From: Oscillospiraceae bacterium
GTDB taxonomy: Bacteria; Bacillota; Clostridia; Oscillospirales; Ruminococcaceae
Direction: 5' to 3'
Assembly: GCA_016303235.1 (NCBI GenBank)
Contig: JAEDMB010000032.1
Coordinates: 1-16,145 of the forward strand
DNA: 16,145 nucleotides
The notes under the pieces were generated by a model, which saw only the letters and a list, made by a program, of their open reading frames with translations, searched no databases and was not told the DNA's origin. The translations under genes and the position numbers were made by a program. Of this stretch, positions 7,677 to 14,017 are shown piece after piece; positions within the stretch are counted from its first letter, which is position 1, and each line of letters begins with the position of its first letter.

Positions 7677-8762
7677 ATGTCAAATGAAATGTTAAGACTC
7701 CCCGCCGAACTCCTCTATAAAAACGAAATCGATGCACTTATCGAAAACGAAACAAATCCGATTCCCGACGGCTGGCAGATGTCCCCGAAATCCGTTCTTA
7801 CTTACATTATGGGCGGTAAATCGGGAAAAGTAAATATCACTCCGAAATATATGGGCGATAAAAAAATCGTTGAAATATGTATTGCTACTCTCGTTACTGA
7901 CCGTGCATTGCTCCTTATAGGCGAACCGGGTACGGCAAAATCGTGGCTTTCGGAACACCTTACCGCTGCTATAAACGGCAATTCATCAAGAGTAATTCAG
8001 GGTACTGCCGGAACGACTGAAGAACAGATTCGCTATTCGTGGAACTATGCAATGCTCCTTGCAAAAGGCCCTTCATTTGAATCACTTGTCAAGAGTCCTG
8101 TATACAACGCTATGGAAACAGGTACTATTGCGAGAATTGAGGAAATTTCAAGATGTGCAAGCGAAGTTCAGGACGCACTCATTTCGATACTTTCCGAAAA
8201 GCGTATTTCTATCCCCGAACTTTCCGAGGAAGTTTCTGCAAGAAAGGGATTTTCAGTAATAGCTACTGCAAACACTCGTGACAAGGGCGTAAATGAAATG
8301 TCATCAGCTCTGAAAAGACGTTTCAATATTGTGGTACTTCCTGCTCCGTCCGATATGGATACTGAAATTGATATTGTTAAAACTCGTGTCGCACAAATGG
8401 CTGACAGTTTCAAGCTCAATTCAAAATTACCCGATATTTCTGCTATTGAACGTGTTGTTACTATATTCCGTGAACTCCGTGACGGTCAGACTCTTGACGG
8501 AAAAGTCAAGCTGAAAAGCACTTCGGGAGTTCTCTCCTCTGCGGAAGCTATTTCACTTCTTGTAAACAGTATGGCTCTTGCCGGAAGCTTCGGAAACGGT
8601 AACGTTACCGATTATGAACTCGCCTCCGCATTACAGGGTGCTATCGTGAAAGACGAATCAAAGGATAAAGCCGTATGGACTGAATACCTCGAAAACGTTA
8701 TGCGTAAAAAGGGCAAGGAATATTCAAAGCTTTATTCCGAATGTAAGGAGCGTAACGCATAA
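7677..8762 (+). CDS. MoxR-type AAA+ ATPase
   Basis: This 361-residue protein has an AAA+ core. Walker A is GEPGTAKS (82-89). The Walker B acidic pair is at 155-156 and reads E-E (IARIEEIS) instead of the usual D-E. Sensor 1 is N199 in IATANTRDKG, followed by arginine-finger residues R214/R215 (SSALKRRF). MoxR ATPases form hexameric rings that remodel or activate partner proteins, usually with a VWA-domain partner that bridges ring and substrate; that partner is the last gene of this operon. Both acidic Walker B residues are kept in charge, so ATPase activity is plausible. AAAGGA (7660-7665) precedes the ATG by 11 bases. The TAA stop shares one base with the next ATG (8762), so translation is coupled to the DUF5682 gene. 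Confidence 0.93.
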   Translation: MSNEMLRLPAELLYKNEIDALIENETNPIPDGWQMSPKSVLTYIMGGKSGKVNITPKYMGDKKIVEICIATLVTDRALLLIGEPGTAKSWLSEHLTAAINGNSSRVIQGTAGTTEEQIRYSWNYAMLLAKGPSFESLVKSPVYNAMETGTIARIEEISRCASEVQDALISILSEKRISIPELSEEVSARKGFSVIATANTRDKGVNEMSSALKRRFNIVVLPAPSDMDTEIDIVKTRVAQMADSFKLNSKLPDISAIERVVTIFRELRDGQTLDGKVKLKSTSGVLSSAEAISLLVNSMALAGSFGNGNVTDYELASALQGAIVKDESKDKAVWTEYLENVMRKKGKEYSKLYSECKERNA

Positions 8763-11014
8763 TGGCTGAATATTTCGGAATACGTCATTTTTCGCCTGCG
8801 TGTGCTTTTTATGTAACCGAATTTCTTAACCGTATCAAGCCTGAATGTGTTCTTATAGAAGGGCCTTCCGATTTGAATAATCTTATCGAACCTCTCTGCA
8901 ATCCGTTTGCAGTTATGCCGTGTGCAGTCCTTGCATATACTGTAAATCCGCCTGTTAAAACGGTTCTGTGGCCTTTTGCTGATTTTTCCCCCGAATACAG
9001 AGCTATGCTGTGGGCAATTGAAAACAATATTCCAGTAAAATTCTGCGATTTGCCCTCATCATGTATTCTTGCGGAAATGGTTAAGGAAAATGATAATATC
9101 AGCGATATGGAAGAAGTTCCCGAAAGAAAAATTTCCGTTTATGAACGTATGGAAAAAATTTCCGGTATGGATAACGATTCATTCTGGGAATATACTTTTG
9201 AACAGTGTGAAAATTACGACGATTTTATAAAGGCTTCGGAGGAATACGGAAAGTCAATCCGTGAAAATTCCGACGATTCGGACAACCATAACAAGCTCCG
9301 TGAAGCCTTTATGCGTAAAGTTATTCACGAATCGGAAAAGCAGTATAATTCCGATAAAATCGCTGTAATTACCGGTGCTTTTCACACTATGGGAATTAAA
9401 AATATTCCGTTCAGCAAAGATGACGAAAAACTTACAAAAAAATTACCCGAAACAGAATGTAAATCTACTCTTATGCCGTATTCTTATTACAGACTTTCTT
9501 CACGTTCGGGATACGGTGCGGGCAGTAAAGCACCTGCATATTATGAAATACTTTGGCGAAACCGCATTAAAAATACTCTGAAAGACAGTTCTGCCGAATA
9601 TCTTACAAGAATTGCGGAATATCAGCGTCAGCACGGATTTCAGGCATCTTCCGCACAGGTAATAGAGGCTTTAAGACTCTCGGAAACCCTTGCTCTTATG
9701 CGTGGCGGAAAAACTGCAAATTTCAACGATTTAAGGGATTCCGCTGTGACATGTCTCGGAAACGGTTCATTTGCGGAAATTTCAGAAGCCTGTGCCGATG
9801 TCGAAATAGGTACTAAAATAGGACTTCTCCCCGACGGTTCTGTATGCACATCAGTTCAGGAAGATTTTATGCGTCAGCTTAAGGATTTAAAGCTTGAGCG
9901 TTTCCGTTCCGCAAAGGGTGAGGAGCTTGAACTCGATTTGCGTGAGAATATACGTGTAAAATCTGAAAAATCGGCTTTCTTAGGTCTTAACCGTTCATTC
10001 TTTCTGCACAGATTAAGAATACTCGGAATACATTTTGCGGAACAGCTCCAGAGATATCAGGAAAACGCTACATGGGCGGAATTGTGGAGACTGCAATGGA
10101 CTCCCGAAACTGAAATCGAAATCGTTGAAGCATCACTCAACGGTGATACTATTGAACAGGCTTCTCAATTCAAATTAAGCACACAGCTTGCGGGCTCTGA
10201 AAATCTTGCCGAAACTGCCGTTATACTTTCGGAAGTATTTCTTTGCGGTCTTTCTGATACGGTAAAAAGTGCCGTTTCAGCAGTTCAGAAACTTGCTGTC
10301 GGCTGTTCATCGGTAAAGGATACCGGCGATACTATCGGCACTCTTTCGGGTATAATAAGATTCGGAAATATAAGGCGTATCGATACTGAACCTATAATTC
10401 CGATTGTACAGCAGTTATATTTAAGATTCTGCCTTAATCTCGATTCAGCCTCTGTATGCGACAATTCAGCTTCGGAGGAACTTGTTTCAGCAGTTTCAGA
10501 AGTAAACGATGCCTGTCTTTCACATGATTTCCTTGAAACCGAAAGACTTATATCAGTGCTTTCCGATGTTGCGGACAGTGATTCCGCTAACCCTCTTTTA
10601 TCGGGATTTGCATGTGCCTTGCTTATGGAACACGGAAAAATTACTCCCGAAAAGCTTTCGGAACTCGTAAGCAGACGACTTTCGGGCGGTACTCCCGCTC
10701 CCGAAGGTGCTTTGTGGTTTGAGGGACTCGCAAAAAGAAACAGGCGTACCCTTATAAACCGCCTCAGCGTATGGGAAAAGCTGTGCGAATTTATTTCTGA
10801 ACTTGATGACATTGAATTTAAGCCGGTTCTTGTATGCCTGAGACGTACATTTTCCGAATTTTCACCGTCCGAAAAAGCCGAAATTGCCGAAAATATCGGA
10901 GAAGTTCTCGGAGTTTCAAGAGAAGATGCCTCTGTGTTTATAAATTCGGAACTATCGGAAGATGAAAAACAGGCTGTCGATGATTTGGACGATTTTGATT
11001 TTGGTGATATATGA
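8762..11014 (+). CDS. DUF5682-type protein with two GxxH motifs
   Basis: The 750-residue product opens with FGIRHFSPACA (G6-x-x-H9), followed by VLIEGPSDL (30-38), FCDLP (94-98) and a second motif ITGAFHTMG (G205-x-x-H208), then SRSGYGAGSKAPAYYE. This N-terminal layout is typical of DUF5682 proteins that sit beside MoxR and VWA genes. The paired GxxH motifs with an acidic strand end resemble the TraB/TIKI/ChaN/EreA superfamily, which includes metal-dependent peptidases and hydrolases. By that analogy residues 1-260 could be the enzymatic domain, but this is inference and no activity is established. Residues about 260-720 are helical, and the tail (SEDEKQAVDDLDDFDFGDI) is strongly acidic, a possible docking tail. 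There is no signal peptide, so it is cytosolic. It overlaps the MoxR stop by one base. Confidence 0.85.
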   Translation: MAEYFGIRHFSPACAFYVTEFLNRIKPECVLIEGPSDLNNLIEPLCNPFAVMPCAVLAYTVNPPVKTVLWPFADFSPEYRAMLWAIENNIPVKFCDLPSSCILAEMVKENDNISDMEEVPERKISVYERMEKISGMDNDSFWEYTFEQCENYDDFIKASEEYGKSIRENSDDSDNHNKLREAFMRKVIHESEKQYNSDKIAVITGAFHTMGIKNIPFSKDDEKLTKKLPETECKSTLMPYSYYRLSSRSGYGAGSKAPAYYEILWRNRIKNTLKDSSAEYLTRIAEYQRQHGFQASSAQVIEALRLSETLALMRGGKTANFNDLRDSAVTCLGNGSFAEISEACADVEIGTKIGLLPDGSVCTSVQEDFMRQLKDLKLERFRSAKGEELELDLRENIRVKSEKSAFLGLNRSFFLHRLRILGIHFAEQLQRYQENATWAELWRLQWTPETEIEIVEASLNGDTIEQASQFKLSTQLAGSENLAETAVILSEVFLCGLSDTVKSAVSAVQKLAVGCSSVKDTGDTIGTLSGIIRFGNIRRIDTEPIIPIVQQLYLRFCLNLDSASVCDNSASEELVSAVSEVNDACLSHDFLETERLISVLSDVADSDSANPLLSGFACALLMEHGKITPEKLSELVSRRLSGGTPAPEGALWFEGLAKRNRRTLINRLSVWEKLCEFISELDDIEFKPVLVCLRRTFSEFSPSEKAEIAENIGEVLGVSREDASVFINSELSEDEKQAVDDLDDFDFGDI
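11003..11007 (+). promoter_or_regulatory. ribosome binding site deciding the VWA gene start
   Basis: GGTGA lies 8 bases before the ATG at 11016, inside the last codons of the DUF5682 gene. The upstream in-frame ATG at 10962 would overlap that gene by 53 bases and has no such site. Confidence 0.55.
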
Positions 11015-11015
11015 T

Positions 11016-12173
11016 ATGGATAACAAAGATATTTTAAAACGCTGGCGATTGATTCTCGGTCGTGATGCTGAAAAAACTATGAATAATATGTGCGGTATGC
11101 CTGTTCTTTCCGCTGAAGAACTCCTTATGGATTCCGCACTCTCGCAGATTTACGGAAACAATCCGGAAAATAATCCGTCGGGAAAGAGTGCGGGAAACGG
11201 TATGTCATCGCCACAGCTTACAAAGTGGCTCGGCGATTTGCGTTCGCTCTTTGCACCTATGGAAATTAAGGTTATTCAGAATGATGCTATTCAGCGTAAG
11301 GGACTTAAACAGCTACTCTTTGAACCCGAAATGCTTGACGGTCTCGAGCCTGATATTTCAACGGCTTCGCTTCTGCTTATGCTTAAAGACCAGATTCCCC
11401 AGAAAGCTAAGGACAATGCAAGAATATATATTTCAAAAATCGTTGAAGATATAAACAGAAGAATTTCAGATGATTTGAAACGTTCTGTAACTTCCGCACT
11501 TAACCGCCGTGAACATTCCCCTATTCCCTCTGCACCTGCACTTGACTACAAGCTCACTGTAAGGCGTAATCTTAAAAATTACAATCCCGAACTTAAAATG
11601 ATTCTGCCTGAAAAATTCTATTTCTTTGAACGTGCATCGAAATCAGGTTCAAGAACGGTTATTCTTGATATTGACCAGAGCGGTTCAATGGGAGAATCCG
11701 CAATATATTCATCAGTTATGGGCTGTATTCTTGCAAGTATGAACTCGCTTAAAACCCATATAGTCGCATTCGATACTGCTGTAACTGACCTTACGGAGCT
11801 TTGCAGTGACCCTGTTGAACTTCTCTACGGAATACAGCTCGGGGGCGGTACTGACATTAACAAATCGGTTGCATATTGCGAAACACTTATAACTGAACCC
11901 GAAAAAACTACAATGTTCCTGATTACCGATTTATATGAGGGCGGAAACGAGGCAAGCCTTGTAAAAAGAATTGAAGGACTTAAGGAATCGGGAGTCAATA
12001 TTATTGTACTGCTTGCTATATCCGACAAAGGCAAGCCGTGTTTTGACAGTCGTCTTGCCGACAAAATAAGCGAATTTGATATTCCCTGCTTTGCGTGTCC
12101 TCCGGAACGTCTCCCCGAACTCCTTGAACTTGCACTCAAGAAAAGAAGTCTTAAAGGATTTATTCCAAAGTAA
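11016..12173 (+). CDS. VWA-domain protein with intact MIDAS, MoxR partner
   Basis: From the ATG at 11016 the product has 385 residues. The C-terminal half is a von Willebrand factor A domain with a complete metal-ion-dependent adhesion site: D220-x-S222-x-S224 (DIDQSGSM), T279 in GGGTDI, and D305 in FLITDLYEGG. The N-terminal 200 residues are helical (DILKRWRLILGRDAEK at the start) and resemble the lead of cytosolic VWA proteins paired with MoxR ATPases. In that role the MIDAS metal binds an acidic residue on the partner, linking the ATPase ring to its substrate. Here the substrate may be the DUF5682 protein, whose tail is acidic (inference). It starts 1 base after the DUF5682 stop and is the last gene of the operon, followed 5 bases later by a terminator. 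Confidence 0.92.
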   Translation: MDNKDILKRWRLILGRDAEKTMNNMCGMPVLSAEELLMDSALSQIYGNNPENNPSGKSAGNGMSSPQLTKWLGDLRSLFAPMEIKVIQNDAIQRKGLKQLLFEPEMLDGLEPDISTASLLLMLKDQIPQKAKDNARIYISKIVEDINRRISDDLKRSVTSALNRREHSPIPSAPALDYKLTVRRNLKNYNPELKMILPEKFYFFERASKSGSRTVILDIDQSGSMGESAIYSSVMGCILASMNSLKTHIVAFDTAVTDLTELCSDPVELLYGIQLGGGTDINKSVAYCETLITEPEKTTMFLITDLYEGGNEASLVKRIEGLKESGVNIIVLLAISDKGKPCFDSRLADKISEFDIPCFACPPERLPELLELALKKRSLKGFIPK

Positions 12174-12178
12174 AGGAA

Positions 12179-12216
12179 AATCCCCTGACCGATTCAGTCA
12201 GGGGATTCCGTTTTTT
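12179..12216. terminator. strong terminator shared by the VWA operon and the convergent permease gene
   Basis: AATCCCCTGAC (12179-12189) pairs perfectly with GTCAGGGGATT (12197-12207) around a 7-base loop. On the plus strand six Ts follow at 12211-12216. On the minus strand the stem is followed by a broken T run (TTCCTTT). It sits between convergent stops at 12173 and 12217, so it probably serves both. Confidence 0.93.
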
Positions 12217-12993
12217 CTATTTCAGAAAAGAAAAAAGCATTACTACAATACCAAGTATAACAAGTACTATTCCTGTTGCACGGTTCAGCGTTTCCGGCTT
12301 TGCCTTGTTTGCGAATACTGATGCTAACTTTGCCCATATGAAAGTAAATACAACGCATAATATAAGCATAAGCAAATCCGGACTGTCTCCGATTGCAAAA
12401 TGCGATACGGCACCTGTAAGAGCTGTAAACGTCATTATAAATACACTCGTACCTACTGCCGTTTTCAGTTCATAGCCGAGTATTGTTGTAAGCATAAGAA
12501 GCATCATCATTCCGCCTCCGGCACCTACAAATCCGCATATAAAGCCTATGACAATTCCGCATATTACTGACTGAATAATACGTTTTTTTGCTGATACTGA
12601 CTGCATTGATTCCTTTGTAGTCATAACAGGCTTGACTATGAACTTAATTCCAAGCAGAAACGTCATAAATACTGAAAAATTACCCATAGCTCCGGACGGC
12701 ACAAGACTTGAAACATAGCTTCCTATTACCGTAAAAACAAGGACACTGAACATCATTATAAGACCGTTTTTAATATCAAGGTTCTTGTTTTTGCCGTAAG
12801 TATATGCTGATACCGCACTTGCAAGGACATCTGATGACAATGCTATTCCGACTGCTGTATAAGGTTCTACGTCAAGAAAAGTTATAAGCATAGGACTTAT
12901 TACAGCTGCCGCACTCATTCCGGCAAAGCCTGTTCCGAGACCTGCTCCCATTCCAGCAAAAAACGTAACTATTATTTCAATAAGAAAATCCAT
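12217..12993 (-). CDS. TauE/SafE-family membrane permease (sulfite/anion exporter type)
   Basis: This 258-residue, very hydrophobic protein has about 7-8 membrane segments. It shows the internal duplication of the family: a Gly-rich first-half segment (FFAGMGAGLGTGFAGMSAA) and its second-half counterpart (GFICGFVGAGGGMMMLLML), each followed by a loop (EPYTAVGIAL; ELKTAVGTSVF). TauE/SafE proteins move sulfite, sulfoacetate or other small organic and sulfur anions across the cytoplasmic membrane; the substrate here cannot be told. A near-perfect ribosome binding site (GGGAGGTGA on the minus strand, 13007-12999) supports the start. It has its own promoter, divergent from the speD unit, and shares the terminator at 12179-12216. 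Nothing ties it functionally to either neighbour. Confidence 0.9.
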   Translation of the reverse strand: MDFLIEIIVTFFAGMGAGLGTGFAGMSAAAVISPMLITFLDVEPYTAVGIALSSDVLASAVSAYTYGKNKNLDIKNGLIMMFSVLVFTVIGSYVSSLVPSGAMGNFSVFMTFLLGIKFIVKPVMTTKESMQSVSAKKRIIQSVICGIVIGFICGFVGAGGGMMMLLMLTTILGYELKTAVGTSVFIMTFTALTGAVSHFAIGDSPDLLMLILCVVFTFIWAKLASVFANKAKPETLNRATGIVLVILGIVVMLFSFLK

Positions 12994-13017
12994 TCTTTCT
13001 CACCTCCCTTTTAAAGA

Positions 13018-13046
13018 ATTATAGCACTTAATATTATATATGTCAA
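13018..13046 (-). promoter_or_regulatory. promoter of the TauE/SafE permease gene
   Basis: Read on the minus strand, the -35 is a perfect TTGACA (13046-13041), the spacer is 17 bases, and the -10 is TATAAT (13023-13018), with TG two bases before it. It is back to back with the speD promoter, whose -35 starts 25 bases away. Confidence 0.88.
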
Positions 13047-13070
13047 ATTATCGTTTTACGAAATTTTTAC

Positions 13071-13099
13071 TTGACAAAACTGTAAATATATGATAGAAT
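13071..13099 (+). promoter_or_regulatory. promoter of the speD/decarboxylase unit
   Basis: The -35 is a perfect TTGACA (13071-13076), the spacer is 17 bases, and the -10 is TAGAAT (13094-13099) with TG at 13091-13092. Transcription should start near 13106, giving a leader of about 150 bases before the speD ATG. Confidence 0.88.
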
Positions 13100-13118
13100 A
13101 AAAAAAATTGCAGGCGTG

Positions 13119-13154
13119 ATGTTTTCCGCTGTCTGCCTTATTGATTACTATTAA
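13119..13154 (+). CDS. possible 11-codon leader peptide in the speD leader
   Basis: ATG at 13119 opens a short frame encoding MFSAVCLIDYY, ending at TAA 13152-13154. It spans most of hairpin 1 and ends inside the loop of hairpin 2, exactly where the loop-loop and antiterminator pairings begin. The upstream GGCGTG resembles a ribosome binding site but sits almost on the ATG, so translation is doubtful. If it is translated, a ribosome held at the stop codon would mask 13153-13166 and favour termination. Confidence 0.25.
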   Translation: MFSAVCLIDYY

Positions 13155-13188
13155 CATCAGCTTGTGAAACGGTCAATAAGTTATTTTC

Positions 13189-13226
13189 AGCACACAAGGT
13201 TGATTTTCTGCTTGTGTGCTTTTTTT
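13189..13226 (+). terminator. intrinsic terminator inside the speD leader
   Basis: AGCACACAAG (13189-13198) pairs perfectly with CTTGTGTGCT (13211-13220) around a 12-base loop and runs into a tract of seven Ts (13220-13226). It lies downstream of a strong promoter and 30 bases before the speD start, with no gene before it, the hallmark of premature-termination control. Confidence 0.9.
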
Positions 13227-13243
13227 AATACTACTATTACTCT

Positions 13244-13249
13244 GAGGTG
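13244..13249 (+). promoter_or_regulatory. ribosome binding site deciding the speD start
   Basis: GAGGTG lies 6 bases before the ATG at 13256. The in-frame GTG at 13247 lies within this site and cannot be the start. Confidence 0.8.
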
Positions 13250-13255
13250 CAAAAT

Positions 13256-14017
13256 ATGGAAAATAAACTCAAGCTATACGGATTCAATAACCTTACAAAA
13301 TCTCTCAGCTTTAATATATATGATGTCTGCTATGCAAAAACTCCGAAGGAACAAAAGGACTATATTGCATATATCGATGAACAGTATAATTCCGAACGTA
13401 TAACAGATATAATGACTCACGTCACCGAAATGATTGGAGCTCAGATTTTAAGCGTTTCAAGACAGGATTATGACCCTCAGGGTGCATCAGCTACTTTCCT
13501 GATTGCTGATGATACTATGATTCCGGCTAACGGCAAGGAAATTATTGCCCATCTTGATAAAAGTCACGTTACTGTACACACCTACCCCGAATTTCACCCC
13601 CATAACAGTATAGCTACTTTCAGAGTCGATATAGATGTAGCTACCTGCGGAAAAATTACTCCTCTTACTGCTCTTGACTATCTTATAGGAAGCTTTGATT
13701 CCGATATTATTACTATGGATTACCGTGTAAGAGGCTTTACAAGAAACGTTGACGGCGAAAAGCTTTTTATAGACCATCATATAACTTCGATTCAGGATTA
13801 TATAGATGACGAAATCCTGCGTGCATATGATGCTATGGATATAAATGTATATCAGGCTAATATTTTTCATACCAAAATGATTATCAAGGAAATGTATCTT
13901 CAGAATTATCTTTTCAATACCGATATTGACGAACTGCCACCGCATACAAGGCTTGATATAAGCACGGCTTTAAGACGTGAAATGATTGAAATTTTCAGCG
14001 GAAGGAATGTTTATTGA
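13256..14017 (+). CDS. speD: S-adenosylmethionine decarboxylase proenzyme (pyruvoyl type)
   Basis: The 253-residue product matches the E. coli-type SpeD class in length (about 264) and motifs. The self-cleavage site is HLDKSHVTVHTYPE: the chain should split between K102 and S103, and S103 becomes the pyruvoyl group that serves as cofactor. H104 and the downstream HTYPEFHPHNSIATFRVDID segment are typical of the alpha-subunit start. The enzyme decarboxylates S-adenosylmethionine to the aminopropyl donor used to make spermidine. It lies behind a strong promoter and an attenuator-like leader, and its TGA is directly followed by the ATG of the PLP decarboxylase, so the two are translationally coupled. 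A spermidine synthase gene would be expected nearby but is not in the window. Confidence 0.95.
   Translation: MENKLKLYGFNNLTKSLSFNIYDVCYAKTPKEQKDYIAYIDEQYNSERITDIMTHVTEMIGAQILSVSRQDYDPQGASATFLIADDTMIPANGKEIIAHLDKSHVTVHTYPEFHPHNSIATFRVDIDVATCGKITPLTALDYLIGSFDSDIITMDYRVRGFTRNVDGEKLFIDHHITSIQDYIDDEILRAYDAMDINVYQANIFHTKMIIKEMYLQNYLFNTDIDELPPHTRLDISTALRREMIEIFSGRNVY

Larger units (their letters stand above)
13106..13226 (+). promoter_or_regulatory. structured attenuator leader upstream of speD, riboswitch-like
   Basis: Hairpin 1 pairs GCAGGC (13110-13115) with GTCTGC (13131-13136, one G-U). Hairpin 2 starts at the next base, pairing CTTATTGA (13137-13144) with TCAATAAG (13173-13180). The two loops are complementary over 7 bases: TGATGTT (13117-13123) and AACATCA (13153-13159), allowing a kissing pseudoknot. 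A terminator hairpin follows at 13189-13220. The segment 13156-13166 (ATCAGCTTGTG) can instead pair with CACAAGGTTGAT (13193-13204), forming an antiterminator. That excludes both the loop-loop pairing and the terminator. Stabilising the pseudoknot should therefore switch the genes off. I do not recognise a known riboswitch class. A polyamine or SAM-related ligand is an obvious guess from the genes. Peptide-mediated attenuation is the alternative. Confidence 0.65.

Noticed and set aside
10285..10812. 175-codon minus-strand frame opposite the DUF5682 gene
   Set aside because: Ser-rich composition typical of the reverse complement of TTC/GAA-rich coding sequence, with no start signals.
10962..11015. 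Upstream ATG as the VWA gene start
   Set aside because: It would overlap the DUF5682 gene by 53 bases and lacks a ribosome binding site. The ATG at 11016 follows the preceding stop by 1 base, as in the rest of the operon.
13247..13255. GTG as the speD start
   Set aside because: It lies inside the GAGGTG ribosome binding site. The ATG at 13256 is correctly spaced.
13487..13945. 152-codon minus-strand frame opposite speD
   Set aside because: Fully covered by the clear speD gene. The product is repetitive in Ile/Tyr/Ser and has no ribosome binding site.
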